In this document: in pieces, positions 27,064 through 34,397 of the stretch
Numbering within the stretch: the stretch's first letter is position 1
Layout of the letters: each line of letters begins with the position of its first letter
Assembly: GCF_002723455.1 (NCBI RefSeq)
Contig: NZ_PDUS01000005.1
Location: forward strand, 1-64,000
Direction of reading: 5' to 3'
Length of the DNA stretch: 64,000 nt
Source: Pseudoalteromonas sp. 3D05
Lineage (GTDB): Bacteria > Pseudomonadota > Gammaproteobacteria > Enterobacterales > Alteromonadaceae
Position numbers and translations under genes: made by a program
Notes under the pieces: model-generated
What the model was told of the DNA's origin: nothing
Database searches by the model: none
The model's input: only the letters and a program-made list of their open reading frames with translations

Positions 27064-29493
27064 TTAAAAATAACCGCGAATACCCAGTGCAAAGCTACGA
27101 CCAGGACGTGGCGCTATATTCTTTAAAAATGAGCTATGAACGCGCGCTTCGGTGTCTGTTAAGTTAGTGCCACGTAGATACAGTGAAACATCTTGGTTTA
27201 GCACTGATAAATCATATGAAACGCTGGCATCAAGCATGGTGTAACCATCTGTAGCTGTTTCTTCTGACGCGATGCGGTCTTGTTCTTGATAGCGAGTTAC
27301 ATGGAGGTGCGCACTCAGCTTATTTGTTTGATAGCTAAACTCAGTACCAAAACGTAGCGGTGGTGTGCGTGGTAAATCGCCACCGTCTTTAAGGCGGGCG
27401 CGTACGTAATCTGAGAATAAATCTACTTTAAATTCATTAGTTAACTGCCATGCAACTTGGGCTTCAAAACCATGTAAAACTACGTCATCTGTTTTGAATA
27501 AATAAACAGGCAGTTCAGATGAGTGATCATGCTCGTCACCGTGGTCATGCTCACCGCTGTGGTCGTGCTCATCACCATGGTCGTGGCCGCTTTCGGCGTA
27601 TAGGCCTGTGTCGATTTGGTAATAATAATTGTCGACTTGGTTGTAGAAAGCATTAAGAATGAAACCGATATCACCTTGGGTTTTACGAAACGTTAAATCA
27701 ATATTGTTTGCTGTTTCTAGGTCAATTGCTTGTTCAGATAAACCTAAATGGCCGTCTTCATGAATATCAAATAGTGCGCCTACTTCATAAGTAGCTGTGC
27801 CTATGTGAGGCCCGAATGATAATAACTCTGAGGCAGAAGGGGCACGCTCAGAACGAGATACCGATAAACCCAAGTTGTAACTAGGTGCAAAATCCCACAC
27901 CACACCAGTTGATAAACTGACTGGAGTAAACTCTTGCTCTACATCAAATACGCGAATGATATCAGCGTGTTCTTCGTGGCTGTGCTCATGGCTATCGTGG
28001 TCATGATCAACATTTTCATCATGTGCGTGTGCATCAATGTTTGGTAATAGTACGTTGTCTGCATCAATAGTTACACGTTCAACACGACCACCTAATTGCA
28101 CTAAAAAGTCACCAAAGTGTCTCTCTTCCATTAGTGCTATAGCAAAACTTTGCGTTTGTGAAGGTGGTGTAAATGCCTCTGAGCCTTGTGCTTTTACATC
28201 ACTGTGTTTGTAATGAAAGCTCAAACCACCATTCCACTGCGCAACCGGGTTATGCATTAAGTCTACGCGTAACTCATTGGTTTCGTTTTCAAACGTGGTG
28301 CCCACTGCACCATGTTCAATTTCAGCATGTTCGTAATCTGTAAAACCTGCACGTAGGTTTACTTTATTAAGCCATTGATTATATAGGTTATATTCACCAA
28401 GCAACTGCACTTTAGTTTGCTCTAAATCGGCATATACGCTTTCCTCAGCGCTATGATCTTCTTCGCCGCCATGAGTGTGTCCAGGAATACCATATTGACG
28501 ATTAAATTGTTCAACAGCTATCCCAACAAAACCTTGGTCAAATAGATAGCTAGTTCCAAGGGTGAAACCATCAGATTCTTCACTGCTGTTTGCAACGGTG
28601 TAATCGCCACTATGCTTTTCATGGTCATCGTGGGCTAATTCAGCTGCCACAGGTATTTCATAGTCGTCAGCTTCACGCCAAAAGGCATCGGCATAAAAAG
28701 CGAATGAATCAGTACCGATAGTGGCATTAAACGAGGCTACTTTTTGATTATCAACAGAGTTATGTTCAAGGTTCCATTCGCCGCGAGTTGTGCTGTCTGT
28801 TGGTACACGGTTATCAACTACATTAACAACACCGCCAATTGCACCGCTGCCATAAAATAAAGTGGCAGGGCCACGTAATACTTCGATTTGTTTTGCGGTT
28901 GATGCTTCTGATGCGACGGAGTGATCAGGGCCCACTCTTGACACATCACTGACATCGAGGCCGTTTTGAGTAATGAGTACGCGAGGACCGCTTAAGCCGC
29001 GAATGATGGGTGTACTGGCTACTTTTGCATGAAAGTTGGTATTAACACCTGGCAGTTTTTCAAGACTATCGCCAAGGGTTGCAGCTTGCTGGCGTCTTAA
29101 TTGTTCGCCTGATAAAACGCTAACTGGTGAGGCGGACTCCATTGCCGACATATGAATTGGGGTGGCTTCAATGTCAATTACTTCAATTGGTGAACGTTGT
29201 AAGTTAAAAGTAATAGATTGATTTTCATTGTTGTCAAATGAGATGTCGCGATGAAGGTGAGCATAACCAGGAGCGGTAATGTGAAACTCTTTTAATCCAT
29301 CTTTTAAATCGGTGATGACAAATTTACCATTTTTATCCGTGGCGACTTTCACATCTGAGCCCTCAACTTCCACAGTGGCGTTGATAACTACTTTGCCTTG
29401 TTTGTTTAACACAATGCCTTCTATGGAATTTGCAAGCACACTTGCTGGTAATAAAGCTGCAATTAGTACAGCTAATTGAGATCTTCGTTTCAT
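27064..29493 (-). CDS. ZnuD-like TonB-dependent zinc receptor
   Basis: An 809-residue outer-membrane receptor. It has a signal peptide (about 1-22), a carboxypeptidase-regulatory-like extension (GIVLNKQGKVVINATVEVEG), a plug domain (about 115-225) and a beta barrel that ends in FALGIRGYF with terminal Phe. Two loops are extremely His/Asp-rich (HDENVDHDHDSHEHSHEEH and GHDHGDEHDHSGEHDHGDEH), as in ZnuD-type zinc receptors. The start is ATG 29493, preceded by AAGGTAG. Two Zur-box candidates lie just upstream, and zur is divergent. Zinc is the likely substrate; copper or nickel is less likely. Confidence 0.85.
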   Translation of the reverse strand: MKRRSQLAVLIAALLPASVLANSIEGIVLNKQGKVVINATVEVEGSDVKVATDKNGKFVITDLKDGLKEFHITAPGYAHLHRDISFDNNENQSITFNLQRSPIEVIDIEATPIHMSAMESASPVSVLSGEQLRRQQAATLGDSLEKLPGVNTNFHAKVASTPIIRGLSGPRVLITQNGLDVSDVSRVGPDHSVASEASTAKQIEVLRGPATLFYGSGAIGGVVNVVDNRVPTDSTTRGEWNLEHNSVDNQKVASFNATIGTDSFAFYADAFWREADDYEIPVAAELAHDDHEKHSGDYTVANSSEESDGFTLGTSYLFDQGFVGIAVEQFNRQYGIPGHTHGGEEDHSAEESVYADLEQTKVQLLGEYNLYNQWLNKVNLRAGFTDYEHAEIEHGAVGTTFENETNELRVDLMHNPVAQWNGGLSFHYKHSDVKAQGSEAFTPPSQTQSFAIALMEERHFGDFLVQLGGRVERVTIDADNVLLPNIDAHAHDENVDHDHDSHEHSHEEHADIIRVFDVEQEFTPVSLSTGVVWDFAPSYNLGLSVSRSERAPSASELLSFGPHIGTATYEVGALFDIHEDGHLGLSEQAIDLETANNIDLTFRKTQGDIGFILNAFYNQVDNYYYQIDTGLYAESGHDHGDEHDHSGEHDHGDEHDHSSELPVYLFKTDDVVLHGFEAQVAWQLTNEFKVDLFSDYVRARLKDGGDLPRTPPLRFGTEFSYQTNKLSAHLHVTRYQEQDRIASEETATDGYTMLDASVSYDLSVLNQDVSLYLRGTNLTDTEARVHSSFLKNIAPRPGRSFALGIRGYF

Positions 29494-29510
29494 TTGACTA
29501 CCTTGTTGGA

Positions 29511-29554
29511 TGTTATACTGTATCAATTGTGTTTGAAATGTTATAATGTATCAA
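29511..29554. promoter_or_regulatory. Two Zur-box candidates between the zinc receptor and zur
   Basis: TGTTATACTGTATCAA (29511-29526) and TGTTATAATGTATCAA (29539-29554) differ at one base and are 28 bases apart. Each is an imperfect palindrome of the TGTTATA-type AT-rich dyad known for gammaproteobacterial Zur. They lie 18-61 bases before the receptor start codon and upstream of zur, so one control region could serve both directions. Confidence 0.75.
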
Positions 29555-29611
29555 GTGAAAGTTAAAGAATGTTATTTGCAATACCTAAGATGGAGCTATA
29601 AGGAGCAAGGA

Positions 29612-29659
29612 ATGACAGAGATTGAACCCAAACCACAGCAGTTAGTGTGGGTAATGTGA
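29612..29659 (+). CDS. Possible 15-codon leader ORF overlapping zur
   Basis: ATG at 29612 has the best ribosome site in this region (AAGGAGCAAGG at 29600-29610) and encodes MTEIEPKPQQLVWVM before a TGA at 29657-29659. That stop overlaps the GTG start of zur at 29656 in a classic GTGA junction. The zur frame has no good ribosome site of its own, so the short ORF may drive coupled translation of zur. The alternative is a frameshift, natural or from sequencing, in an N-terminally longer Zur. Confidence 0.45.
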   Translation: MTEIEPKPQQLVWVM

Positions 29660-30132
29660 ATAAACAGCAACTAAAAAAAACAATTCGGTTTGCCAATGCA
29701 AAGTGTGAAGCCTCTGGCAAAAAACTGACAGAAAAACGTCAACAAGTATTAGAAATTCTACTGCATGCAAAAACGCCATTATCTGCTTACGAACTGACTG
29801 ATCAGTTTAACAAGGTGATGGGGGGGCCTATTTTGGCGATGTCGGTATATCGGATTTTAGATGTTTTAGAGTCTGTAGGTTTAGTACATCGATTAAAATC
29901 AGAAAATAAGTTTATGGCATGCAGTCACCTTAATGCTGGTTGCCAGCATCAGCTCTCGATGTTTTTAATTTGCAGGTCATGTAACAAAGTTGTTGAAATG
30001 GATGATGCAAACGACAAAGTGAAGGCTTTATTCAATCAAATAGAGGTAACGGGATTTACACCAAGTGGGTCACAGTTAGAAATTTCGGGACTATGTTGTC
30101 AATGTAAACTTAAGCCGCTTAAAAGCAATTAG
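29656..30132 (+). CDS. zur: Zinc uptake regulator Zur (Fur family)
   Basis: A Fur-family repressor of about 158 residues. The N-terminal winged helix (LTEKRQQVLEILLHAKTPLS, then AMSVYRILDVLESVGLVHRL) is followed by a dimerisation and metal domain with Zur-like ligands: CSHLNAGCQHQ, a first pair ICRSC and a C-terminal GLCCQC. The start is uncertain: GTG 29656 overlaps the stop of a 15-codon upstream ORF; GTG 29647 is three codons longer. It is divergent from the zinc receptor operon and 11 bases before a MerC-family gene. Zur with zinc should repress both directions. Confidence 0.88.
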   Translation: MNKQQLKKTIRFANAKCEASGKKLTEKRQQVLEILLHAKTPLSAYELTDQFNKVMGGPILAMSVYRILDVLESVGLVHRLKSENKFMACSHLNAGCQHQLSMFLICRSCNKVVEMDDANDKVKALFNQIEVTGFTPSGSQLEISGLCCQCKLKPLKSN

Positions 30133-30143
30133 AGGAAGCTAGA

Positions 30144-30557
30144 ATGAAATCAACACAAAGTGTAATGGATAAGCTTGCAATAGGACTTTCGATGGTGTGC
30201 ACCGTGCATTGTTTTGCAACCCCTATTTTACTTACACTGTTACCTAGTTTTGCAGCACTACAACTAGATAATGAACAGTTTCATTTGTGGATTTTAGTAG
30301 CCGTTATCCCTACCAGTGTGCTTGCATTGAGCTTAGGCTGTAAAAAGCATAAACGCCTGCGTTATATGGTTTCAGGCTTCATAGGCGTAATGTTAATGGT
30401 GCTAGCTATAATATTTGCAGAAGCGTTTTTGGGTGAGTTGGGCGAAAAAGGGTTTACCCTCGTGGGCGCGGCTTTTATCGCTATTGCACATTGGTTTAAT
30501 TATCGCCAGTGCTTTGCAAAGAGTGATGATTGCCCATGTTCAACTAATGCTTCGTAG
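30144..30557 (+). CDS. MerC-domain small membrane protein
   Basis: A 137-residue inner-membrane protein with four predicted helices. The first helix carries the MerC-type Cys pair in VCTVHCFATP. A Cys pair at the C-terminus reads DDCPC. MerC proteins are known mercury importers, but homologues without other mer genes are often found beside zur. Here no mer operon exists, and the gene is 11 bases after zur with a good GAGGAAG ribosome site, so a role in zinc movement is the better guess. Substrate unproven. Confidence 0.8.
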   Translation: MKSTQSVMDKLAIGLSMVCTVHCFATPILLTLLPSFAALQLDNEQFHLWILVAVIPTSVLALSLGCKKHKRLRYMVSGFIGVMLMVLAIIFAEAFLGELGEKGFTLVGAAFIAIAHWFNYRQCFAKSDDCPCSTNAS

Positions 30558-30598
30558 CAAGCAAGTTGAAATGAATTTAGTCAAATATGATTATAATA

Positions 30599-30618
30599 AC
30601 GCCGACTCGCGTCGGCGT
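30599..30618. terminator. Hairpin between merC-like and DUF3297 genes
   Basis: ACGCCGAC-TCGC-GTCGGCGT is a perfect 8-base stem with tetraloop between two convergent genes. It lacks a strong T-run on either side, so termination strength is uncertain. Confidence 0.6.
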
Positions 30619-30644
30619 AATAGTATTAACAGTAAACAGTTTGT

Positions 30645-30890
30645 TTATTTGTAAAATACTTCCACAGTGCCTTTTACTTTCATAAGTAAAGGCTGGCCGC
30701 GGCGGTCTAGCGCTTTAGGTGCCGCTACTTTGATCCAACCTTCACTGATGCAGTATTCTTCAACGTCAAAACGTTCTTTGCCGTTAAGGTTTACACCAAT
30801 CTCATGTTCAAATACTTCTTCAACATAAAACTTGCTGCGAGGGTTGATCGAAAGTTGATCAGGTAATTCTGGTTTATTGGTATCAGTCAT
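30645..30890 (-). CDS. DUF3297 family protein
   Basis: An 81-residue soluble protein. It matches the DUF3297 pattern: an N-terminal LPDQLSINPRSKFY, a central GVNLNGKERFDVEEYCISEG and a C-terminal KALDRRGQPLLMKVKGTVE. Function is unknown in all members. I use ATG 30890, giving the usual start MTDTNKPELPD; a 14-residue longer frame has no support. It stands alone, convergent with the zinc operon. Confidence 0.8.
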   Translation of the reverse strand: MTDTNKPELPDQLSINPRSKFYVEEVFEHEIGVNLNGKERFDVEEYCISEGWIKVAAPKALDRRGQPLLMKVKGTVEVFYK

Positions 30891-30989
30891 AATCGTGTCT
30901 GCATTGAATAGATTGAGCGTCATTGTAGGCAATCAATGCAGTGAGCTCAATCAAATTTGATCCACGTCGAATAAATTTAAGCCTAAAAT

Positions 30990-32300
30990 TTAAGTTTTAC
31001 CGACAACGTTTTCGTTGAGTATGGTGACTTCGCGTTGTGGGAATGGAATAGCGATATCGTTAGCTTTAAGGGTTTCTAAAATGATTAGCAATAAGTCGCC
31101 ACCTACGCGATTTTTACCGTCATCAATTCCCTGCATCCAAAACTCAACAAACATATTAATACCGTTATCACCAAAGCTATCTATTTCACAGTCTGGGCGC
31201 TCCTCAAAGGGTATTTCAAGGCCACTTATAACTTGCGGGTGCTCGGCAACAGCGGCTTTAATTATTTCTACCATGGCTCTGACGTCGGTGGCATATGCCA
31301 CACTAAAATCAACCCTATAGCGTTGCTTAGGATCTTTATGTGTCCAGTTGGTGAGCAGTGATGAAATAAAAGTTTCGTTAGGAACGAGTATGTCTTTACC
31401 ATCGTAAGTTTCTAAAATGGCGTGGCGCATTTTGAACTCTCTTACAAAGCCGCTTTTACCGTTTTCTAACTCAACAAAATCACCAATGGTGAGTGATTTA
31501 TCGAGTAAGATAATAATGCCTGATATGAAATTTGACGCAATAGTTTGTAAACCTAGCCCCAAACCAACGCCTAAAGCGCCTCCGAACACAGCCAATGCTG
31601 TAAGGTTTACGCCCATAATGTTCAATAACAATAGAGCGATAATACAAAACAAGCCTACTTCAAAAAGCTTAGTGAATACTTCGCGAGTACTAATATCCAG
31701 AGTTTGCTGATTACGAATAATAACCTTGCCAACATTGCTCGATGCGCGTCCTAGCCAAAATAATATGGCACCAAAAAAGAGTACTCGTGACAGCCCATAC
31801 AGGCTTATTTGAATATTGCCTAAGTTAATTGATACTGCTTCAAGTGTTTTAATAAATGTTGGTAAATAGCCTAATAAATGTAACAACAAGATAGGTAAGC
31901 CCACTACTTTAAATAGTGCAGACATAAAGCTATTACTGACAAACTCTTTAATGACTGAATAAGCAAATACTAATACCGCAATATTTAGCGCAGTATTAAT
32001 GAGCCACACTTGTAAGTCAGCAGTGATGCCAATGGAGGTAAATACTCGCAATAAAATTATCGCTACTAGTGGGTAAACAACATTACTAAGACGAAACAGC
32101 ATAATATTAACGGGGTGATCTGAGGCCGCTTTACTGTGATTATCAACACGCTTTTTTACTGTTTTTGAATAAATCCAGTAAGCAGCGGTGTAGCTGGCGA
32201 CAATTACTAGCAATTGAAGGTAAGTTGCTGGTTGGCTTAGCATTGACTGGATTGATAACCAAACAGAATCAAGTTGTCTGGAAAAAAGCTCACTATCCAT
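30990..32300 (-). CDS. MscS-family mechanosensitive ion channel
   Basis: A 436-residue inner-membrane channel with about five hydrophobic segments, longer at the N-terminus than small MscS. The pore-lining helix is GGALGVGLGLGLQTIASNFISG-like (about 238-260), rich in Gly and Ala. The beta domain follows (GDFVELENGKSGFVREFKMR), with the NWTHKDP stretch and a cytoplasmic vestibule domain. It should release solutes on hypo-osmotic shock. No operon partner is seen. Confidence 0.9.
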   Translation of the reverse strand: MDSELFSRQLDSVWLSIQSMLSQPATYLQLLVIVASYTAAYWIYSKTVKKRVDNHSKAASDHPVNIMLFRLSNVVYPLVAIILLRVFTSIGITADLQVWLINTALNIAVLVFAYSVIKEFVSNSFMSALFKVVGLPILLLHLLGYLPTFIKTLEAVSINLGNIQISLYGLSRVLFFGAILFWLGRASSNVGKVIIRNQQTLDISTREVFTKLFEVGLFCIIALLLLNIMGVNLTALAVFGGALGVGLGLGLQTIASNFISGIIILLDKSLTIGDFVELENGKSGFVREFKMRHAILETYDGKDILVPNETFISSLLTNWTHKDPKQRYRVDFSVAYATDVRAMVEIIKAAVAEHPQVISGLEIPFEERPDCEIDSFGDNGINMFVEFWMQGIDDGKNRVGGDLLLIILETLKANDIAIPFPQREVTILNENVVGKT

Positions 32301-32495
32301 ATTACATACTTTTGAGATTAAATAGATGCTTTACTATGGCGTATAAGTTTTAAAATTTACAGTATTATTATCAGTTGTAAGTAATTTGAAAAAGGAGGGC
32401 TTTTAATTAAGATTATTTTGCCGTAGTTAGCAGCATTGGTAGTTGATGAACGTTACGGTATTTCTATGAATCAACTCGCTTATAAGTAGCGAGGA

Positions 32496-32912
32496 TTAGA
32501 CAAGGATACTTAACAATACCCCTGGGTCGCTAACACCGGCTTCTTTCATGGCATCGCCAATATCTTGCATGAGCGTAATAACCTGTTGTTCAAGCACCAT
32601 AACCATTTCACTTTGTATTTCAATTTGCAGTTGCAGTGCATCACTTTGGCTATCTTTATGTTGTTTTAGCTCAGTGAGTCGTTCTTTAGCAAGCTCGAGC
32701 TGCTCTTTAAGCTTTTCTAACTGCTCAATCATTCTTTTTATATGATCAGGTACGTCGAGCTCTTCTGCTTTGGCGGTACGCTTCTCTTCGTGCCCAGTGA
32801 GCTTGTTTTGCTCTTCTTTTGAAAGGCGATAATGAGTTGCGGTTTCTGCCTTGTTAGCGCCTGCGTGCTCAGTATTGATGCTTTGTGCTGATTTGCTTGT
32901 ATCGAGATTCAT
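32496..32912 (-). CDS. Hypothetical coiled-coil protein
   Basis: A 138-residue cytoplasmic protein without signal peptide or membrane helix. Residues about 55-115 form a strong Leu/Gln/Glu-rich coiled coil (IEQLEKLKEQLELAKERL), and the C-terminus is hydrophobic (GVLLSILV). The N-terminal 50 residues are polar and probably disordered. The layout recalls small FlxA-like proteins, but I do not claim membership. It is flanked by the nudB and mscS genes on the same strand, with no clear operon. Confidence 0.6.
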   Translation of the reverse strand: MNLDTSKSAQSINTEHAGANKAETATHYRLSKEEQNKLTGHEEKRTAKAEELDVPDHIKRMIEQLEKLKEQLELAKERLTELKQHKDSQSDALQLQIEIQSEMVMVLEQQVITLMQDIGDAMKEAGVSDPGVLLSILV

Positions 32913-32930
32913 ACTTTAGCTAGTTGGATT

Positions 32931-32952
32931 GATACCTATGTATATTGGTATC
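32931..32952. repeat. Inverted repeat GATACC...GGTATC
   Basis: GATACC and GGTATC are separated by ten AT-rich bases (TATGTATATT). The hairpin lies between nudB and the coiled-coil gene. It may be a weak terminator or a dispersed repeat. Confidence 0.45.
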
Positions 32953-33000
32953 GGCTTAGGTACTAAACTCTTTAGTAAATACGAAACAACTAACGGTGCT

Positions 33001-33444
33001 TTATAACGCGAGTATTTCATCACGATTACTCGGCGACCATGCTTTTTCAGCCGCTTGCTGCTGTGATAACCACATATAGTCAGTATGTTCGCAGGGGTCG
33101 AGTTGAATGCTAATATCATCAGGGACGCAAATACTAAATACATGCTCAGTATTGATTAGTGCGTTAGCATGATAACGATGACGCCAGCTTTCGCGAATTG
33201 TATATTGGTTGGTTTTTTTATGGTTACGAATGGTCAAGCCTAATGCAGTTGCATTTATTCCTGTTTCTTCAAGTAACTCTCTATGTGCAGTAATTTCAGG
33301 TGTTTCATCTGCATCAATACCACCGGTGACTGATTGCCAAAAACTTGCATCGTCAGCACGTTGGATCAATAAAAAATCTTTATTCTTTTTATAAATAACC
33401 ACTAAAACCGAGAAAGGTTGGCGTAAAGTTGTGCTTGTAGGCAA
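33001..33444 (-). CDS. nudB: Dihydroneopterin triphosphate pyrophosphatase NudB
   Basis: A 147-residue Nudix hydrolase, the length of E. coli NudB. The Nudix box is GGIDADETPEITAHRELLEE followed by TGI, matching G-x5-E-x7-REUxEExGU. NudB features include the N-terminal PFSVLVVIY, FWQSVTGG and the C-terminal HTDYMWLS. It removes pyrophosphate from dihydroneopterin triphosphate in folate synthesis. The start is TTG with AGGGGC upstream. It is often found after aspS, which is absent here. Confidence 0.82.
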   Translation of the reverse strand: MPTSTTLRQPFSVLVVIYKKNKDFLLIQRADDASFWQSVTGGIDADETPEITAHRELLEETGINATALGLTIRNHKKTNQYTIRESWRHRYHANALINTEHVFSICVPDDISIQLDPCEHTDYMWLSQQQAAEKAWSPSNRDEILAL

Positions 33445-33503
33445 GATAAGCCCCTGTATTTATTTGTTAATATTCATCGAGTCTGTCTAATATATCGGTC
33501 ATA

Positions 33504-34397
33504 TTAGGACTGTGTTGATTCCAATAGTTGATGGCGTAGCAAGCTTATAAAAGTACGCGCTGCCGGCCCTAACCGATCGCCGTCTTTAAAGAGTAAGTGC
33601 AGCTTCGCGTTTCGTGTCGTATTGTGTGCAAGGTTCAGCGGCTTCACCAGGCCATGTTTAAGTTGCTCACTGATGGCGCTTTTTGGTAACCATGCGAAGC
33701 CAAAACCATTGCAAATCATCTCAACAGAGGTGCGCATATGACTCACCGTCCAACGTTGCTCTGCACCGAGCCAGCCGCCATCTTGTTTGTTTTGCAGTGC
33801 AGAGTCACGTACTACAATTTGTCGATATGATTTAAGGTCTTCGAGTGTGAGTGGGCGGTTAATACTGTGAAGGGCATGCTTTGGGTGAGCAACAGCAACG
33901 AATTCTATTGAGCATAGCTCTTCACTAAAGCCTGCCGCATCGGTAAAGCCAGAAATTGCAATATCAGCATGCGTATTTGCAAGTAACTCATTAGCACCAG
34001 TAAGTATTGATTCATGAAGCTCTATGCGTAATAACGGGTATTGCTCTGATGTTGCATTGAGCACTTTATAAAGCAATGCCTGAGGAAATATTTCATCAAC
34101 AGCAATACTTAGTTTACTTTCGACTCCTTCACTTAATGTATGTCCAACCGCTTCTATTTTTGCAGCCTCGTCTAGTAAATAATTGGCGCGTCGTAGCATC
34201 ATTGTTCCTGCTTCGGTGAGCACTGTTTTACGACCTTCAATCATTAATAGTTTCACATTGAGTGAGGCTTCAATTTTGCTCACCGCATTATGAATACTCG
34301 ATTGACTCTTATGAATTTTTTGCGCCGCTTGGTTAAAGCCGCCATGATCTACAACAGCTCTAAACATGCGCCATTGTTCTAAAGTAATTCTAAGCAT
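33504..34397 (-). CDS. LysR-family transcription regulator
   Basis: A 297-residue regulator. The N-terminal HTH (about 4-62; FNQAAQKIHKSQSSIHNAVSKIE) precedes a LysR substrate-binding domain with IAVDEIFP and ADIAISGF. The start is ATG 34397, the usual MLRITLEQW; the longer frame extends into the antiporter gene. It overlaps the end of that gene by eight bases, so the two are translated together, an uncommon link for a LysR gene. The regulated genes and effector are unknown. Confidence 0.85.
   Translation of the reverse strand: MLRITLEQWRMFRAVVDHGGFNQAAQKIHKSQSSIHNAVSKIEASLNVKLLMIEGRKTVLTEAGTMMLRRANYLLDEAAKIEAVGHTLSEGVESKLSIAVDEIFPQALLYKVLNATSEQYPLLRIELHESILTGANELLANTHADIAISGFTDAAGFSEELCSIEFVAVAHPKHALHSINRPLTLEDLKSYRQIVVRDSALQNKQDGGWLGAEQRWTVSHMRTSVEMICNGFGFAWLPKSAISEQLKHGLVKPLNLAHNTTRNAKLHLLFKDGDRLGPAARTFISLLRHQLLESTQS

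Noticed and set aside
30144-30557. Mercury resistance operon
   Set aside because: Only a MerC-family protein is present, without merA, merT, merP or merR; the zur neighbour points to zinc.
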